Assembly: GCF_006094435.1 (NCBI RefSeq)
Contig: NZ_CP034783.1
Coordinates: 2,383,001-2,447,000 of the forward strand
Direction of reading: 5' to 3'
Source: Pseudomonas sp. MPC6
Lineage (GTDB): Bacteria > Pseudomonadota > Gammaproteobacteria > Pseudomonadales > Pseudomonadaceae
Length of the DNA: 64,000 bases
In this document: piece by piece, positions 8,240 to 16,953 of the stretch
How the letters are laid out: each line of letters starts with the position of its first letter
Numbering within the stretch: the first letter of the stretch is position 1
Made by a program: the position numbers and the translations under genes
The notes under the pieces: generated by a model
Seen by the model: the letters and a program-made list of their open reading frames with translations, nothing else
Databases searched by the model: none
Told to the model about the DNA's origin: nothing

Positions 8240-9514
8240 GTGAATAACCTGATAAACACCGTAACCCTGGACGCCAGTCCGTCCGACCTGGTCCTGCATG
8301 ACCGCGTCCACACGTCGTTGTACACCGACGGCAAGATCTTCGATCAGGAGCTGGACAAGATTTTCTACAGCACCTGGATCTGGGTCGCCCATGCCAGCGA
8401 GATCCCCGAGTCCGGCAGCTACAAGAGCACCTACATCGGCAAACAGCCGGTGATCGTGGTGCGCGACCGCAAGAAAGACGTGCATGTGTTGCTCAACCGC
8501 TGCCGCCATCGTGGCGCAACGGTGTGTGAACACAAGAAGGGCAAGACCAACAGTTTCGTCTGCCCTTATCACGGCTGGAGCTATGCCCTCGACGGCAGCC
8601 TGCGCGGTGTGCCGCACCCGGAAAGCTACGCCGATTGCCTGGACAAGGCCGAGCTGCCCTTGGTCAGCCTGCGTGTCGAGCAGTACAACGGCATGATCTT
8701 CGCCACCTTCAAGGATGACATCGAGCCCCTCGTCGACTTCCTCGGCCCGGCAAAGAAGTGGATCGACCTGTTCATGAAGCAGGGTGCCGGTTACCCGGTC
8801 AAGGTGGGTGGCGAGCATCGTTTCCGCTTCCCCGGCAACTGGAAAATCCAGCTGGAAAACACCACCGACGCCTATCACTTCCCGCTGGTACACAAGTCGT
8901 TCCTGTCGTCGGTGGATGAGCAGACCCTGGAGTTGTTCGATTTCGTCAAGGGGCCGGGCTATGTCGAAGACCTCGGCAACGGCCACAGCGTGATGGTGAT
9001 GATCCCCGACCTGGTCGATCTGGAAGCCAACCTCGACCTGCCGATCCCGGAGCGTTTCGAAGACCTGGCCGTGCAGCTGCGCGCGGAAGGCCAGGACGAA
9101 CAAGCGGTACGCCGCATCGTGCGTGCGGTCGGCGGTTCGGGCTTCAACCTCAACCTGTTCCCGAACATCGCCTGTTCCATGGCGTTCTTCCGGGTGCTGC
9201 AACCGATCGCGGTCAACGAAACCGAGATCCATCACGCGGTGATCACCATGGACGGCGGCCCGGCCGTGGCCAACCGTTATCGCCTGCGCCTGCATGAGCA
9301 CTTCCAGGGCCCGATGGGTTTTGGCACCCCGGACGATTCCGAAGCCTGGGAGCGCGTGCAACGCGGTGCCAGCGCCGGCACCGATCTGTGGATCATGCTC
9401 AACCGCGGCTTGCCGGGTGAACGAGCGTCCGAAGACGGGCTGGTGAGCGATGTGAGCGCCGAGACCGGCATGCGCGCTGGCTACCAGCAGTGGAAAAAGA
9501 TGATGTCGGCCTGA
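8240..9514 (+). CDS. iacC: Rieske aromatic ring-hydroxylating oxygenase alpha subunit IacC
   Basis: A 424-residue oxygenase large subunit. The Rieske [2Fe-2S] ligands are Cys88-X-His90 (CRHRG) and Cys108-X2-His111 (CPYHGW). The mononuclear iron site is visible as Asp210-AY-His213-FPLV-His218. It fits IacC, which acts late in IAA breakdown on an oxidised indole intermediate to give catechol, with electrons from IacF. The start is probably GTG 8240 with GAGGAG five bases upstream; another GTG lies two codons earlier. Followed after 16 bp by its small subunit. Confidence 0.9.
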   Translation: MNNLINTVTLDASPSDLVLHDRVHTSLYTDGKIFDQELDKIFYSTWIWVAHASEIPESGSYKSTYIGKQPVIVVRDRKKDVHVLLNRCRHRGATVCEHKKGKTNSFVCPYHGWSYALDGSLRGVPHPESYADCLDKAELPLVSLRVEQYNGMIFATFKDDIEPLVDFLGPAKKWIDLFMKQGAGYPVKVGGEHRFRFPGNWKIQLENTTDAYHFPLVHKSFLSSVDEQTLELFDFVKGPGYVEDLGNGHSVMVMIPDLVDLEANLDLPIPERFEDLAVQLRAEGQDEQAVRRIVRAVGGSGFNLNLFPNIACSMAFFRVLQPIAVNETEIHHAVITMDGGPAVANRYRLRLHEHFQGPMGFGTPDDSEAWERVQRGASAGTDLWIMLNRGLPGERASEDGLVSDVSAETGMRAGYQQWKKMMSA

Positions 9515-9530
9515 GTCGACGGAGAACACC

Positions 9531-10010
9531 ATGATTAATCTGCAATTGCTCAACCAGGTCAGCGCTTTCATCTGGCAGGAAGCGGACATGCTCGACCACG
9601 GCGATTTCGTCGAATGGCTGGATCTGTGGACCGCGAACGCGACCTACATCATCCCGATCGATCCGCTGGAAACCGATTTCGAGAACACCCTGAACTACGC
9701 CTACGACGATCACCACATGCGTCAGTTGCGCGTGACCCGCCTGACCAGTGGCGAGTCGATTTCGACCACCCCGCGGGCACGCACCGTGCGCAGTCAGTCG
9801 CGCTTTCGCCTGTTGTCGGATGCAGACGGGGTGGTCACCGTGCGGTGCGCGCAGAACCTGCGCGAGTTCCGCAAGGATGTGCTCAAGCAGTACACCGCCG
9901 ATGTCACGTTTGAACTGGTGCGCAGCGGTGACAGTTTCAAGATTCAGCGCAAGCTGATTCAGCTGATCAACTCCACCGATACCCTCGCCGGTATCGGCTA
10001 CATCCTCTGA
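9531..10010 (+). CDS. iacD: Ring-hydroxylating oxygenase beta subunit IacD
   Basis: A 159-residue small subunit of the aromatic-ring-hydroxylating dioxygenase beta family (NTF2-like fold). Typical features are the N-terminal segment EADMLDHGDFVEWLDLWT followed by the AT-Y-I-PID strand, and RQLRVTRLTSG with a later RTVRSQSRFRL segment. It would form an alpha-beta hexamer with IacC and is structural rather than catalytic. Spacing of 16 bp after iacC and 10 bp before iacE supports one transcript. Confidence 0.9.
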   Translation: MINLQLLNQVSAFIWQEADMLDHGDFVEWLDLWTANATYIIPIDPLETDFENTLNYAYDDHHMRQLRVTRLTSGESISTTPRARTVRSQSRFRLLSDADGVVTVRCAQNLREFRKDVLKQYTADVTFELVRSGDSFKIQRKLIQLINSTDTLAGIGYIL

Positions 10011-10020
10011 GGACGTTGCC

Positions 10021-10761
10021 ATGACACAGGTTGCATTGGTCACCGGCGCGGCCCAGGGGCTGGGCAAGAGCATCGCCGAACAACTGTTGAACGCCGGCTA
10101 CCGGGTGGTCGTCAGCGACCGTTCGTTGGAGTCGGCACAGGCCACCGCCGCCGAACTCGACGGCACGGGCGAGCGGGTGCTGGCGCTCAAGCTCGACGTC
10201 TCGAGTAAGGCCGATTTCGAAGACGCGCTGGCGGCCGTCGTGGCGCATTGGGGCGAGTTGCAGGTGGTGGTGAACAACGCCGCGATGACCATGACCACAC
10301 CGGTGATGCAGATCAGCCCGGAAGAGTTCGACCGTGTCGTGAGCGTCAACCAGCGCGGCACCTTTGTCGGCTGCCAGGTGTTCGGCAGCTACCTGGCGAC
10401 CCGCGGTTACGGGAGGATCATCAACATGGCTTCCCTGGCCGGGCAGAACGGCGGCACCGCGACCGGCGCGCATTACGCCGCGTCCAAGGGCGCCATCATC
10501 ACCTTGACCAAGATCTTTGCCAAGGAACTGGCGGCGTCCGGTGTCACGGTCAACGCCATCGCCCCAGGCCCTATCGAGTCACCGGCGGTGCGCGCCGCCG
10601 TGCCGCCCGAGCGCCTGGAAAAACTGATCGAGGCGATCCCGGTCAGGCAATTGGGCAACGCCGCGTTCATCGGCAAGCTGATCGTGCAACTGGCCAGTGA
10701 AGACGCCTACTTCACCACCGGGGCGACCTGGGATGTGAACGGCGGGATCTTCATGCGCTGA
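10021..10761 (+). CDS. iacE: Short-chain dehydrogenase IacE
   Basis: A 246-residue classical SDR. The cofactor motif TGAAQGLGKSIA is at the N-terminus, NNAA marks the central strand, and the catalytic Tyr-X3-Lys is in HYAASKGAI. The C-terminal GATWDVNGGIF is also typical. In the iac pathway IacE acts with IacA on the early oxidised indole-acetate intermediates leading to dioxindole-3-acetate. Its place between the oxygenase subunits and the reductase is the conserved iac position. Confidence 0.87.
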   Translation: MTQVALVTGAAQGLGKSIAEQLLNAGYRVVVSDRSLESAQATAAELDGTGERVLALKLDVSSKADFEDALAAVVAHWGELQVVVNNAAMTMTTPVMQISPEEFDRVVSVNQRGTFVGCQVFGSYLATRGYGRIINMASLAGQNGGTATGAHYAASKGAIITLTKIFAKELAASGVTVNAIAPGPIESPAVRAAVPPERLEKLIEAIPVRQLGNAAFIGKLIVQLASEDAYFTTGATWDVNGGIFMR

Positions 10762-10832
10762 AGTTTTACGGATTGGAAAAGCAGCGGGGGCGCGCAGATG
10801 CGCTCCCTTACAACACATTCGGGATGGCCTGT

Positions 10833-11792
10833 ATGAGCGATCAATTATTGAAAGTCGTCGTGCGCAAGCGCGAAGAGCAGGGCGAAGGAGTCGTCGTACT
10901 GGATCTGCGCGATCCGTCGGGACAGCCTTTGCCCGCCTTCGAGGCGGGCGCGCATGTCGATATCCACCTCAAGACCGGGCTGGTTCGCCAGTATTCGCTG
11001 TGTGGTAACCCGGCCAACGCCGACGCCTACCGCTTGGGCGTACTCAAGGATCCCGCCTCGCGCGGCGGTTCGGTGGCGGTGCATGAATTACTGCAGGAAG
11101 GTCGCGAGATCGAGATCAGCCTGCCGCGCAATCATTTTCCGTTGGCGAGCGATGCCCGCCGCTCGATCCTGATCGGCGGCGGTATCGGTATCACCCCGAT
11201 GGTCGCCATGGCCTACGCGCTGAATGCCCGCGACAGTGATTTCGAACTGCATTATTGCGGCCGTTCGCGTAGCCGCAGCGCCTTTCTCGAAGAGCTGGAC
11301 AGCGCTGCGTTCGCTTCGCGGTTGCGCACGCATTTCGACGACGAAGCAGCCGAACAGAAACTCGACCTGCACGCCGTGCTGGGCACCGCGCAGGCCGGCG
11401 TGCATGTGTATGTCTGCGGACCGGCCGGTTTCATGGACTGGGTCATTGCCCAGGCCCTGGCAGCGGGGTACGCCGACGATCATGTGCACCGCGAATACTT
11501 CCAGGTCGAAGTCGACGCCTCGGGCGCCGGTTTCGAAGTGGTTGCCCGGCGCAGCGGCAAGACCGTACAGGTTGCCGAGGGCCAGAGCATCGTCGAGGCG
11601 CTGACTGCCGTGGGCATCAAGATTGAAGTGTCCTGTGAGCAGGGCGTTTGCGGCACCTGCTTGTGCGACGTCATCGAAGGCGAACCGGATCATCGCGACG
11701 TCTATCTCACGGATGACGAAAAATCCGCCAATGACCAGATTCTGGTGTGCTGTTCCCGGGCCAAGTCCAAGAAACTGGTGCTGGATATCTGA
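10833..11792 (+). CDS. iacF: Oxygenase reductase IacF (FMN/NAD and plant-type [2Fe-2S] domains)
   Basis: A 319-residue class IA (phthalate dioxygenase reductase/VanB-type) reductase. An N-terminal flavin-binding barrel (RQYSLCGNPAN) is followed by a nucleotide-binding domain (LIGGGIGITPMVAMA, HVYVCGPAGFMD) and a C-terminal plant-type [2Fe-2S] domain with CEQGVCGTCLC and a distal ILVCCSRA. It transfers electrons from NAD(P)H to IacC. The start at ATG 10833 has GGGA eight bases upstream; earlier in-frame codons appear to be leader. The gap after iacE is about 70 bp, the largest inside the operon. Confidence 0.88.
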   Translation: MSDQLLKVVVRKREEQGEGVVVLDLRDPSGQPLPAFEAGAHVDIHLKTGLVRQYSLCGNPANADAYRLGVLKDPASRGGSVAVHELLQEGREIEISLPRNHFPLASDARRSILIGGGIGITPMVAMAYALNARDSDFELHYCGRSRSRSAFLEELDSAAFASRLRTHFDDEAAEQKLDLHAVLGTAQAGVHVYVCGPAGFMDWVIAQALAAGYADDHVHREYFQVEVDASGAGFEVVARRSGKTVQVAEGQSIVEALTAVGIKIEVSCEQGVCGTCLCDVIEGEPDHRDVYLTDDEKSANDQILVCCSRAKSKKLVLDI

Positions 11793-11811
11793 TAGACCGG
11801 AGGGTAAGACC

Positions 11812-12312
11812 ATGGTCGATACAACTGGATTTCGTAACTCAATGGCAATGCTTGGTGGCGCGGTTTCGGTCATCACCACCGATGGCCCCGCGGGTCGTTT
11901 CGGCTTTACCGCGTCTGCGGTGTGCAGCGTGACCGACCAGCCGCCGACGTTGTTGGTGTGCATGAATCGCTCGTCGTTTTCCAATGTGCATTTCAAGAGC
12001 AACGGCGTGCTCAGCGTGAACGTGCTGACCCCGGGTCACCAGGAGGTGTCGGGGGCGTTCTCCAACCGCCATCTCGATACCGAGCAGCGTTTTTCCTGCG
12101 CCTCCTGGAGCACCCTGGAAAGCGGTGCGCCGCTGCTGGATGAGGCACTGGTCAGTTTCGACTGCCGAATCGCCCAGGCTCATGAAGTGGGATCGCACAC
12201 GATTTTCTATTGCGAAGTGCTGGGTATTCGTAATGGCGAAAGCGAGGAAGGCCTGGTGTATTTCAATCGCGCCTACCACCGGTTGGGAGATGCCTCCAAA
12301 GCAACTTCCTGA
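11812..12312 (+). CDS. iacG: Flavin reductase IacG (HpaC-type)
   Basis: A 166-residue flavin reductase of the FMN-binding split-barrel family. Motifs seen include GGAVSVITTDGPAG, the FTASAVCSVTDQPPTLLVCMN stretch shared by short-chain flavin reductases, and HTIFYCEVLGI near the end. It supplies reduced flavin to the IacA monooxygenase. The ATG at 11812 has a strong GGAGGG site. It is the last gene of the H-A-B-I-C-D-E-F-G order; the following gene starts after about 230 bp. Confidence 0.88.
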   Translation: MVDTTGFRNSMAMLGGAVSVITTDGPAGRFGFTASAVCSVTDQPPTLLVCMNRSSFSNVHFKSNGVLSVNVLTPGHQEVSGAFSNRHLDTEQRFSCASWSTLESGAPLLDEALVSFDCRIAQAHEVGSHTIFYCEVLGIRNGESEEGLVYFNRAYHRLGDASKATS

Positions 12313-12539
12313 ACCTGTCGTTATCCGGGAAATACCGATAAGACTTTCCAATATCGTTGAGTTTGATAATAACTAGAAAGCGGTTGTCGCTGTTTTGGCG
12401 AATGGCTGTGTTACGACTTTTTTGCAGTAAGTGGTTATAAAAACAATACTGCGGATTGACTGCCAAAGTTGCACTTTTGCTGAATTGATCTGCTTCCACT
12501 AGCCGTGCCTTTGTGCATGTAAAAAAGAAGGAAAGTTTG

Positions 12540-13817
12540 ATGTTTCAGAAGAGCTGGGTAAGCCGCGGCGTCGCCACTGCGGCGGTGATGGGGATCTTCA
12601 CACCGGTGGTTGCGCATGCCGACTTCGTCGACGACAGCCAGGTCAGCCTGGGGATGCGCAACTTCTATATCGACCGCGATTTCAAACAGCATGACGCCCC
12701 GCAATCACGGGTCGGCAGTTGGACCCAAGGCTTCGATTTTCGCGCAATCTCGGGTTACACCGAGGGCACGCTGCAGTTTGGCCTGGACCTCTCGGCGCAG
12801 TACGCCTATCGCCTGGACGGCGGCGGTGGCCGTGGGCCGGACACCATCATTCCGTACGACACCAGCAAGGGCGAGCAAGTCCGGGACTATGGCCGGGCGG
12901 CGCTGACCGGGAAGGTTCGTTACAACAAGACCGAGCTGAAGATCGGTGAGCTGCGTCCGACGTTGCCGGTGGCTTACATCGACGACTCGCGGCAATTGAT
13001 CACCACCTATCACGGGGTGCAGATCGAATCCAAAGAAGTCGACAAGCTGACGCTGACCGGTGGCCGTTTTACCGAAATCAGTTCCCGGGAGTCTTCCAAT
13101 ACCGAAAAGATGTACTTGTTCAATGGGCCCAACATTAAACGTCGCAGTGACGGCCTGAACTTCGGTGGCGCCACCTATGCGTTTACCCCGAACTTGTCCG
13201 GTACGTATTTTTTCGGTCAGCTGGAGGATATCTATAAACAACACTATCTGGGCTTGACCTACAACCATGACCTGGGTGCCGGTTACGGCTTGAAGACAGA
13301 CCTTCGTTACTTCAATAACAGTGAAGACGGCAAGGCACTGTATGGCGATATCGACAACAAGTCCTACGGGGTCATGACCACGTTGAAGAAGGGGGCTCAT
13401 GCCATCGGTGTCGGCTACCAGCGCATGCTTGGCGAATCGACATTCCCGACGCTCAACGGCTATGCGCCGCAGCCTTACCTGGTGAACTGGTCGACAGTGG
13501 CGTTCGTCAAGCCGAACGAAAGCTCCTGGCAACTGCGTTATGACTACAACTTCGCGGGCATCGGTTTGCCAGGGTTGAAATTGATGACGCGTTACATGCG
13601 CGGCACCGGTGTCGACCGGGGCAGCAATGCCCTCGACCAGAACGTCGAAAGCGAACGCAACATCGTGCTCGGTTATGTGGTGCAAAGCGGAGCGCTCAAG
13701 GACGTGGGTTTCGAATGGCGCCGCATCGACGTCAAGACGCGCTATGGCAATGGCAATGCGTCGGGACCGGACTATCAGGAAAACCGCCTGGTCACCACAT
13801 ACACCTGGAAGTTCTGA
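12540..13817 (+). CDS. OprD-family outer membrane porin
   Basis: A 425-residue substrate-specific porin. Residues 1-27 form a signal peptide ending VVAHA before DFVDDSQV. The mature chain is made of alternating amphipathic strands with family segments (SQVSLGMRNFYIDRDF near the start, GEQVRDYGRAALTGKVRY) and ends in the beta-barrel signature TYTWKF with terminal Phe. OprD/OpdK porins admit basic amino acids or aromatic and other carboxylates. Its position right after iacG suggests an uptake role for indole-3-acetate or a related acid; this is inference. It is separated from iacG by about 230 bp of AT-rich DNA, so it may have its own promoter. Confidence 0.9.
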   Translation: MFQKSWVSRGVATAAVMGIFTPVVAHADFVDDSQVSLGMRNFYIDRDFKQHDAPQSRVGSWTQGFDFRAISGYTEGTLQFGLDLSAQYAYRLDGGGGRGPDTIIPYDTSKGEQVRDYGRAALTGKVRYNKTELKIGELRPTLPVAYIDDSRQLITTYHGVQIESKEVDKLTLTGGRFTEISSRESSNTEKMYLFNGPNIKRRSDGLNFGGATYAFTPNLSGTYFFGQLEDIYKQHYLGLTYNHDLGAGYGLKTDLRYFNNSEDGKALYGDIDNKSYGVMTTLKKGAHAIGVGYQRMLGESTFPTLNGYAPQPYLVNWSTVAFVKPNESSWQLRYDYNFAGIGLPGLKLMTRYMRGTGVDRGSNALDQNVESERNIVLGYVVQSGALKDVGFEWRRIDVKTRYGNGNASGPDYQENRLVTTYTWKF

Positions 13818-13894
13818 AGTCCCCCGTGAGCCCTTCGCGGCTTGCGGGTCTGCCCGCGCATCCGGGCAATGTCGATGTTCACTGTTTTTCCTTG

Positions 13895-13923
13895 GCCCGG
13901 GGCGCTCCTCCCGGGCTTTTTTT
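13895..13923 (+). terminator. Rho-independent terminator after the porin gene
   Basis: GCCCGGG (13895-13901) pairs with CCCGGGC (13910-13916) across an 8-base loop, followed by seven T. It lies about 80 bp after the porin stop and 37 bp before the next start, so it should end the porin transcript and separate the dehydrogenase gene. Confidence 0.8.
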
Positions 13924-13959
13924 CGCAGCGGTTTTTAGCCCGCCCTTCAAGGATTGCCT

Positions 13960-15141
13960 ATGCGTCGTTTCTATACCGGCTCCGACTTGAATCGTGTGCA
14001 CAGCATTGCCGAACTGGCCGACATGGCCCGGCGACGCTTGCCTTACTTTGCCTGGGAATACCTCAGCGGCGGTGCGGAGGCTGAACTGACGCTCAAGGAT
14101 AATCTCGACGCGTTCAGTGCTTATGGCTTGCACGCCAGAGCCATGGTGCCGTGCCATGTCCCCGACACTTCCCGGGTCTTGCTCGGCCGGGTGTTGCCCT
14201 TGCCGATGCTGATCGGGCCGACGGGCTACAACGGCCTGCTGCACCGCGATGCCGACATTCACCTGGCCCGGGCGGCGACAGCGCGTGGTTTGCCTTTCAG
14301 CCTGAGTACCGCGTCCAACACCTCGCTGGAAGACCTTGTCGCGGCGGTGCCCGGCGTCGACCTGTGGTTCCAGCTGTACGCCATGCGCGATCCGCGGGTG
14401 CAGAACGATTTGCTGCAGCGGGCCGCCGCCGTCGGTTGCCGGACCCTGGTGTTGACCTGTGATGCGATGGTGCTGGGCAATCGCGAATGGGATCGGCGCA
14501 ACTTCGCCAGGCCGCGGCAGCTGGCATGGCGCAACAAGTTCGACGTGCTCCGCCACCCGCGCTGGCTCAAGCAGGTGATGTGGCCATCCGGGCTGCCGGG
14601 CATGGGCAACCTCGAACCGTACTTGCCTCCGGCGGAGCGTAATCCCCTGGGATCGATGGCGTTTATCGGCAAGCAGATGGATACCTTGCTCGACTGGGAC
14701 ATGCTGGCGCGTTTGCGTGACCGATGGGGCGAGCGACTATTGCTCAAGGGCGTGTTGCATCCGGCGGATGTGGAGCGCGCCATCGCCCTGGGGCTCGACG
14801 GTGTGGTGGTGTCCAACCACGGCGGCCGCCAATTGGACGGCGCCCTCGGCAGTCTCGACGCACTGGCGGCCATCGCCCCGCAGGCACAGGGCAAGCTCAG
14901 CCTGCTGCTCGACGGCGGGATCCGGCGTGGCAGCGATATCGTCAAGGCGCTCGCCCTGGGGGTCGATGCCGTGTTGCTGGGGCGTTCCACGCTTTACGGT
15001 GTCGCGGTGGCGGGTGAAGCCGGCGTCGGCAAGGCGCTGGACGTGTTGACGGATGAACTGGCGCTGACCATGAACCTGATGGGCTGCACCCACCTCAACC
15101 ACCTCGACCGCGACAGCGTGTTCGCGCGTCGACGCGCATAA
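13960..15141 (+). CDS. FMN-dependent alpha-hydroxy acid dehydrogenase (mandelate/L-lactate dehydrogenase family)
   Basis: A 393-residue member of the FMN-dependent alpha-hydroxy acid dehydrogenase family, the same size as P. putida (S)-mandelate dehydrogenase. N-terminal RRRLPYFAWEYLSGGAE, the barrel segment WFQLYAMRD and the catalytic SNHGGRQLDGA with active-site His are seen, as is the phosphate-binding DGGIRRGSDIVKALALG. The central insert (about 190-230, hydrophobic with LPGMGNLEPYLPP) fits the membrane-association loop of mandelate dehydrogenase. It oxidises a 2-hydroxy acid to a 2-oxo acid. In this context indole-3-lactate or mandelate is possible; L-lactate cannot be excluded. ATG 13960 has AAGGA six bases upstream. 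Confidence 0.82.
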   Translation: MRRFYTGSDLNRVHSIAELADMARRRLPYFAWEYLSGGAEAELTLKDNLDAFSAYGLHARAMVPCHVPDTSRVLLGRVLPLPMLIGPTGYNGLLHRDADIHLARAATARGLPFSLSTASNTSLEDLVAAVPGVDLWFQLYAMRDPRVQNDLLQRAAAVGCRTLVLTCDAMVLGNREWDRRNFARPRQLAWRNKFDVLRHPRWLKQVMWPSGLPGMGNLEPYLPPAERNPLGSMAFIGKQMDTLLDWDMLARLRDRWGERLLLKGVLHPADVERAIALGLDGVVVSNHGGRQLDGALGSLDALAAIAPQAQGKLSLLLDGGIRRGSDIVKALALGVDAVLLGRSTLYGVAVAGEAGVGKALDVLTDELALTMNLMGCTHLNHLDRDSVFARRRA

Positions 15142-15146
15142 CCCCC

Positions 15147-15906
15147 TGTAGGCGCTGGCTTGCCAGCGAAAGCGGAGAGTCAGGCGAAGCAGATGTTGAA
15201 TGTACTGGCCTCTTCGCTGGCAAGCCAGCTCCTACAGGGTTCGGCGGTGCCAGCCCCTCGCGTGAACACCGCAAACCCCCTGTAGGCGCTGGCTTGCCAG
15301 CGAAAGCGGAGTGTCAGGCGAAGCAGATGTTGAATGTACCGGCCTCTTCGCTGGCAAGCCAGCTCCTACAGGGTTCGGCGGTGCCAGCCCCTCGCGTGAA
15401 CACCGCAAACCCCCTGTAGGCGCTGGCTTGCCAGCGAAAGCGGAGTGTCAGGCGAAGCAGATGTTGAATGTACCGGCCTCTTCGCTGGCAAGCCAGCTCC
15501 TACAGGGTTCGGCGGTGCCAGCCCCTCGCGTGAACACCGCAAACCCTCTGTAGGAGCTGGCTTGCCAGCGAAAGCGGAGTGTCAGGCGAAGCAGATGTTG
15601 AATGTGCCGGCCTCTTCGCTGGCAAGCCAGCTCCTACAGGGTTCGGTGGTGCCAGCCCCCTCGCGTGAACACCGCAAACCCCCTGTAGGAGCTGGCTTGC
15701 CAGCGAAAGCGGAGTGTCAGGCGATGTAGATGTTGAATGTACCGGCCTCTTCGCTGGCAAGCCAGCTCCTACAGGGTTCGGCGGTGCCTGCGCCCTCGCG
15801 TGAACACCGAAAACCCCTGTAGGAGCTGGCTTGCCAGCGAAAGCGGAGTGTCAGGCGAAGCAGATGTTGAATGTACTGGCCTCTTCGCTGGCAAGCCCGC
15901 TCCTAC
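15147..15906. repeat. Tandem array of six REPIN units (about 134 bp each)
   Basis: Units begin at 15147, 15281, 15415, 15549, 15684 and 15818, giving periods of 134-135 bp. Each unit has a REP arm (tgtaggagctggcttgccag, or ggcgct in the first three), about 50 bp of spacer, the inverted arm (cttcgctggcaagccagctc then ctaca), and a linker of about 30 bp. Copies differ by only a few substitutions. Arms are the classical Pseudomonas REP hairpins. The linker between hairpins is repeated too, so the units were amplified in tandem and not inserted singly. Short ORFs across it are artefacts of the repeat. Confidence 0.92.
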
Positions 15907-16166
15907 GAGGATCGTGGTCGCACACGACCAGGTGATTGCGTTGCAGAATCGGAATGACACTTGCGCGTTTCGGGCAGTGGGGCGCCGGGGCCGTTGCTAG
16001 GATCGAAGCTCTTCTACAGCCATGCCACACCTGACGGGCTTGCTGCCCGGTATCCGCACTTCGATATGCGCACCCGGGGTAAAGCCGGCCGGATATTGCG
16101 TAAATACGCGAACCGGGCATCAGGCGCGGAGTAGGGCAAAAGCGACATACCCAGCCCAAAATTAAT

Positions 16167-16195
16167 TTGACATATGTTATTTGTGATCACATATT
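16167..16195 (+). promoter_or_regulatory. Promoter with internal palindromic operator before the GntR gene
   Basis: TTGACA (16167-16172) and CATATT (16190-16195) are 17 bp apart. Between and over the -10 lies ATTTGTGATCACATAT (16179-16194), a near-perfect 16-bp palindrome with a perfect TGTGATCACA core. This layout suits autorepression by the FCD-type GntR regulator encoded just downstream. A CRP site would need a 6-bp spacer between TGTGA and TCACA, which is absent. Confidence 0.6.
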
Positions 16196-16230
16196 GGAGC
16201 CATAAGAACGTCCAATGTGAGCCCTTCCTC

Positions 16231-16953
16231 ATGACAGATCGCCCAATCCTCCTGCCCACCATGCGTCAGGTTTCCCGCGACACCCTGCAGGATCAGGTCT
16301 ACCGCCAGATCCGTGAAGCGCTGATGAGCGGCCGCTTCCAGCCAGGCCAGAAACTGACCATCCGCGGTCTTGCCGAGGCGCTGGGTTCCAGCCCGATGCC
16401 GGTGCGCGAAGCACTCAATCGACTCAGCGCAGAGAACGCCTTCGAAGTCACCGAGACCTCCCGCCTGCGTGTGCGCATGATGACCCCCGAACGACTGCGC
16501 GAGATCCGCGACGCCCGGGTTGCGCTCGAAGGCCTGTTGGCCGAGAAGGCCGTCATCCTGCTCAACGACGCCGACCTTAAAGACATCAGCCACCTGTGCG
16601 ACCAGATGCAGCAAGCCGCCGACAGCGTCGATGTGGCCCGCTACCTGTGGACTAACTTCGCCTTCCACCGGCGCATCTATGCAGTGGCCAAAGCTGACCT
16701 GACCATCGCCGCCGTGGAGAATTTCTGGCTGCACATGGGCCCCTGCTTTGCGCTTGTCGCACCGGACAAAGCGCACCTGCAGCGCTCGATGGAAGCGCAC
16801 AACCGCATCGTCGAGGCCCTGGCCGCGCGTGACGGGGCTGCGGCCCGGGCGGCAGTCACCGACGACATCATGCAGGCGGCCGACTCCCTGGCACGCCTGA
16901 TCGACAAGGGCGACCGGTCACGGTCGCCGGTTTCTGGAGTAAAGAAAGCATGA
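16231..16953 (+). CDS. GntR-family transcriptional regulator (FCD domain)
   Basis: A 240-residue regulator. Residues about 15-80 form the GntR winged helix (QVYRQIREALMSGRFQPGQKL, LAEALGSSPMPVREALNRLS); the rest is an all-helical FCD ligand domain with conserved REIRDARVALEGLLAEKA and the metal-ligand-like pattern FHRRIY and H-x3-EAL. The start at 16231 is chosen because the promoter above places transcription at about 16202; an in-frame ATG at 16174 would be upstream of the RNA start. Its stop overlaps the next start (ATGA), so it is co-transcribed with the SDR, and probably responds to that pathway's substrate. Confidence 0.85.
   Translation: MTDRPILLPTMRQVSRDTLQDQVYRQIREALMSGRFQPGQKLTIRGLAEALGSSPMPVREALNRLSAENAFEVTETSRLRVRMMTPERLREIRDARVALEGLLAEKAVILLNDADLKDISHLCDQMQQAADSVDVARYLWTNFAFHRRIYAVAKADLTIAAVENFWLHMGPCFALVAPDKAHLQRSMEAHNRIVEALAARDGAAARAAVTDDIMQAADSLARLIDKGDRSRSPVSGVKKA

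Noticed and set aside
15147..15906. CRISPR array
   Set aside because: The repeat is about 134 bp, spacers between arms are the same in every unit, and no cas gene is near. It is a REPIN array.
16182..16191. CRP/Vfr site (TGTGATCACA)
   Set aside because: The CRP consensus needs six bases between TGTGA and TCACA; here they abut. A GntR operator is more likely.
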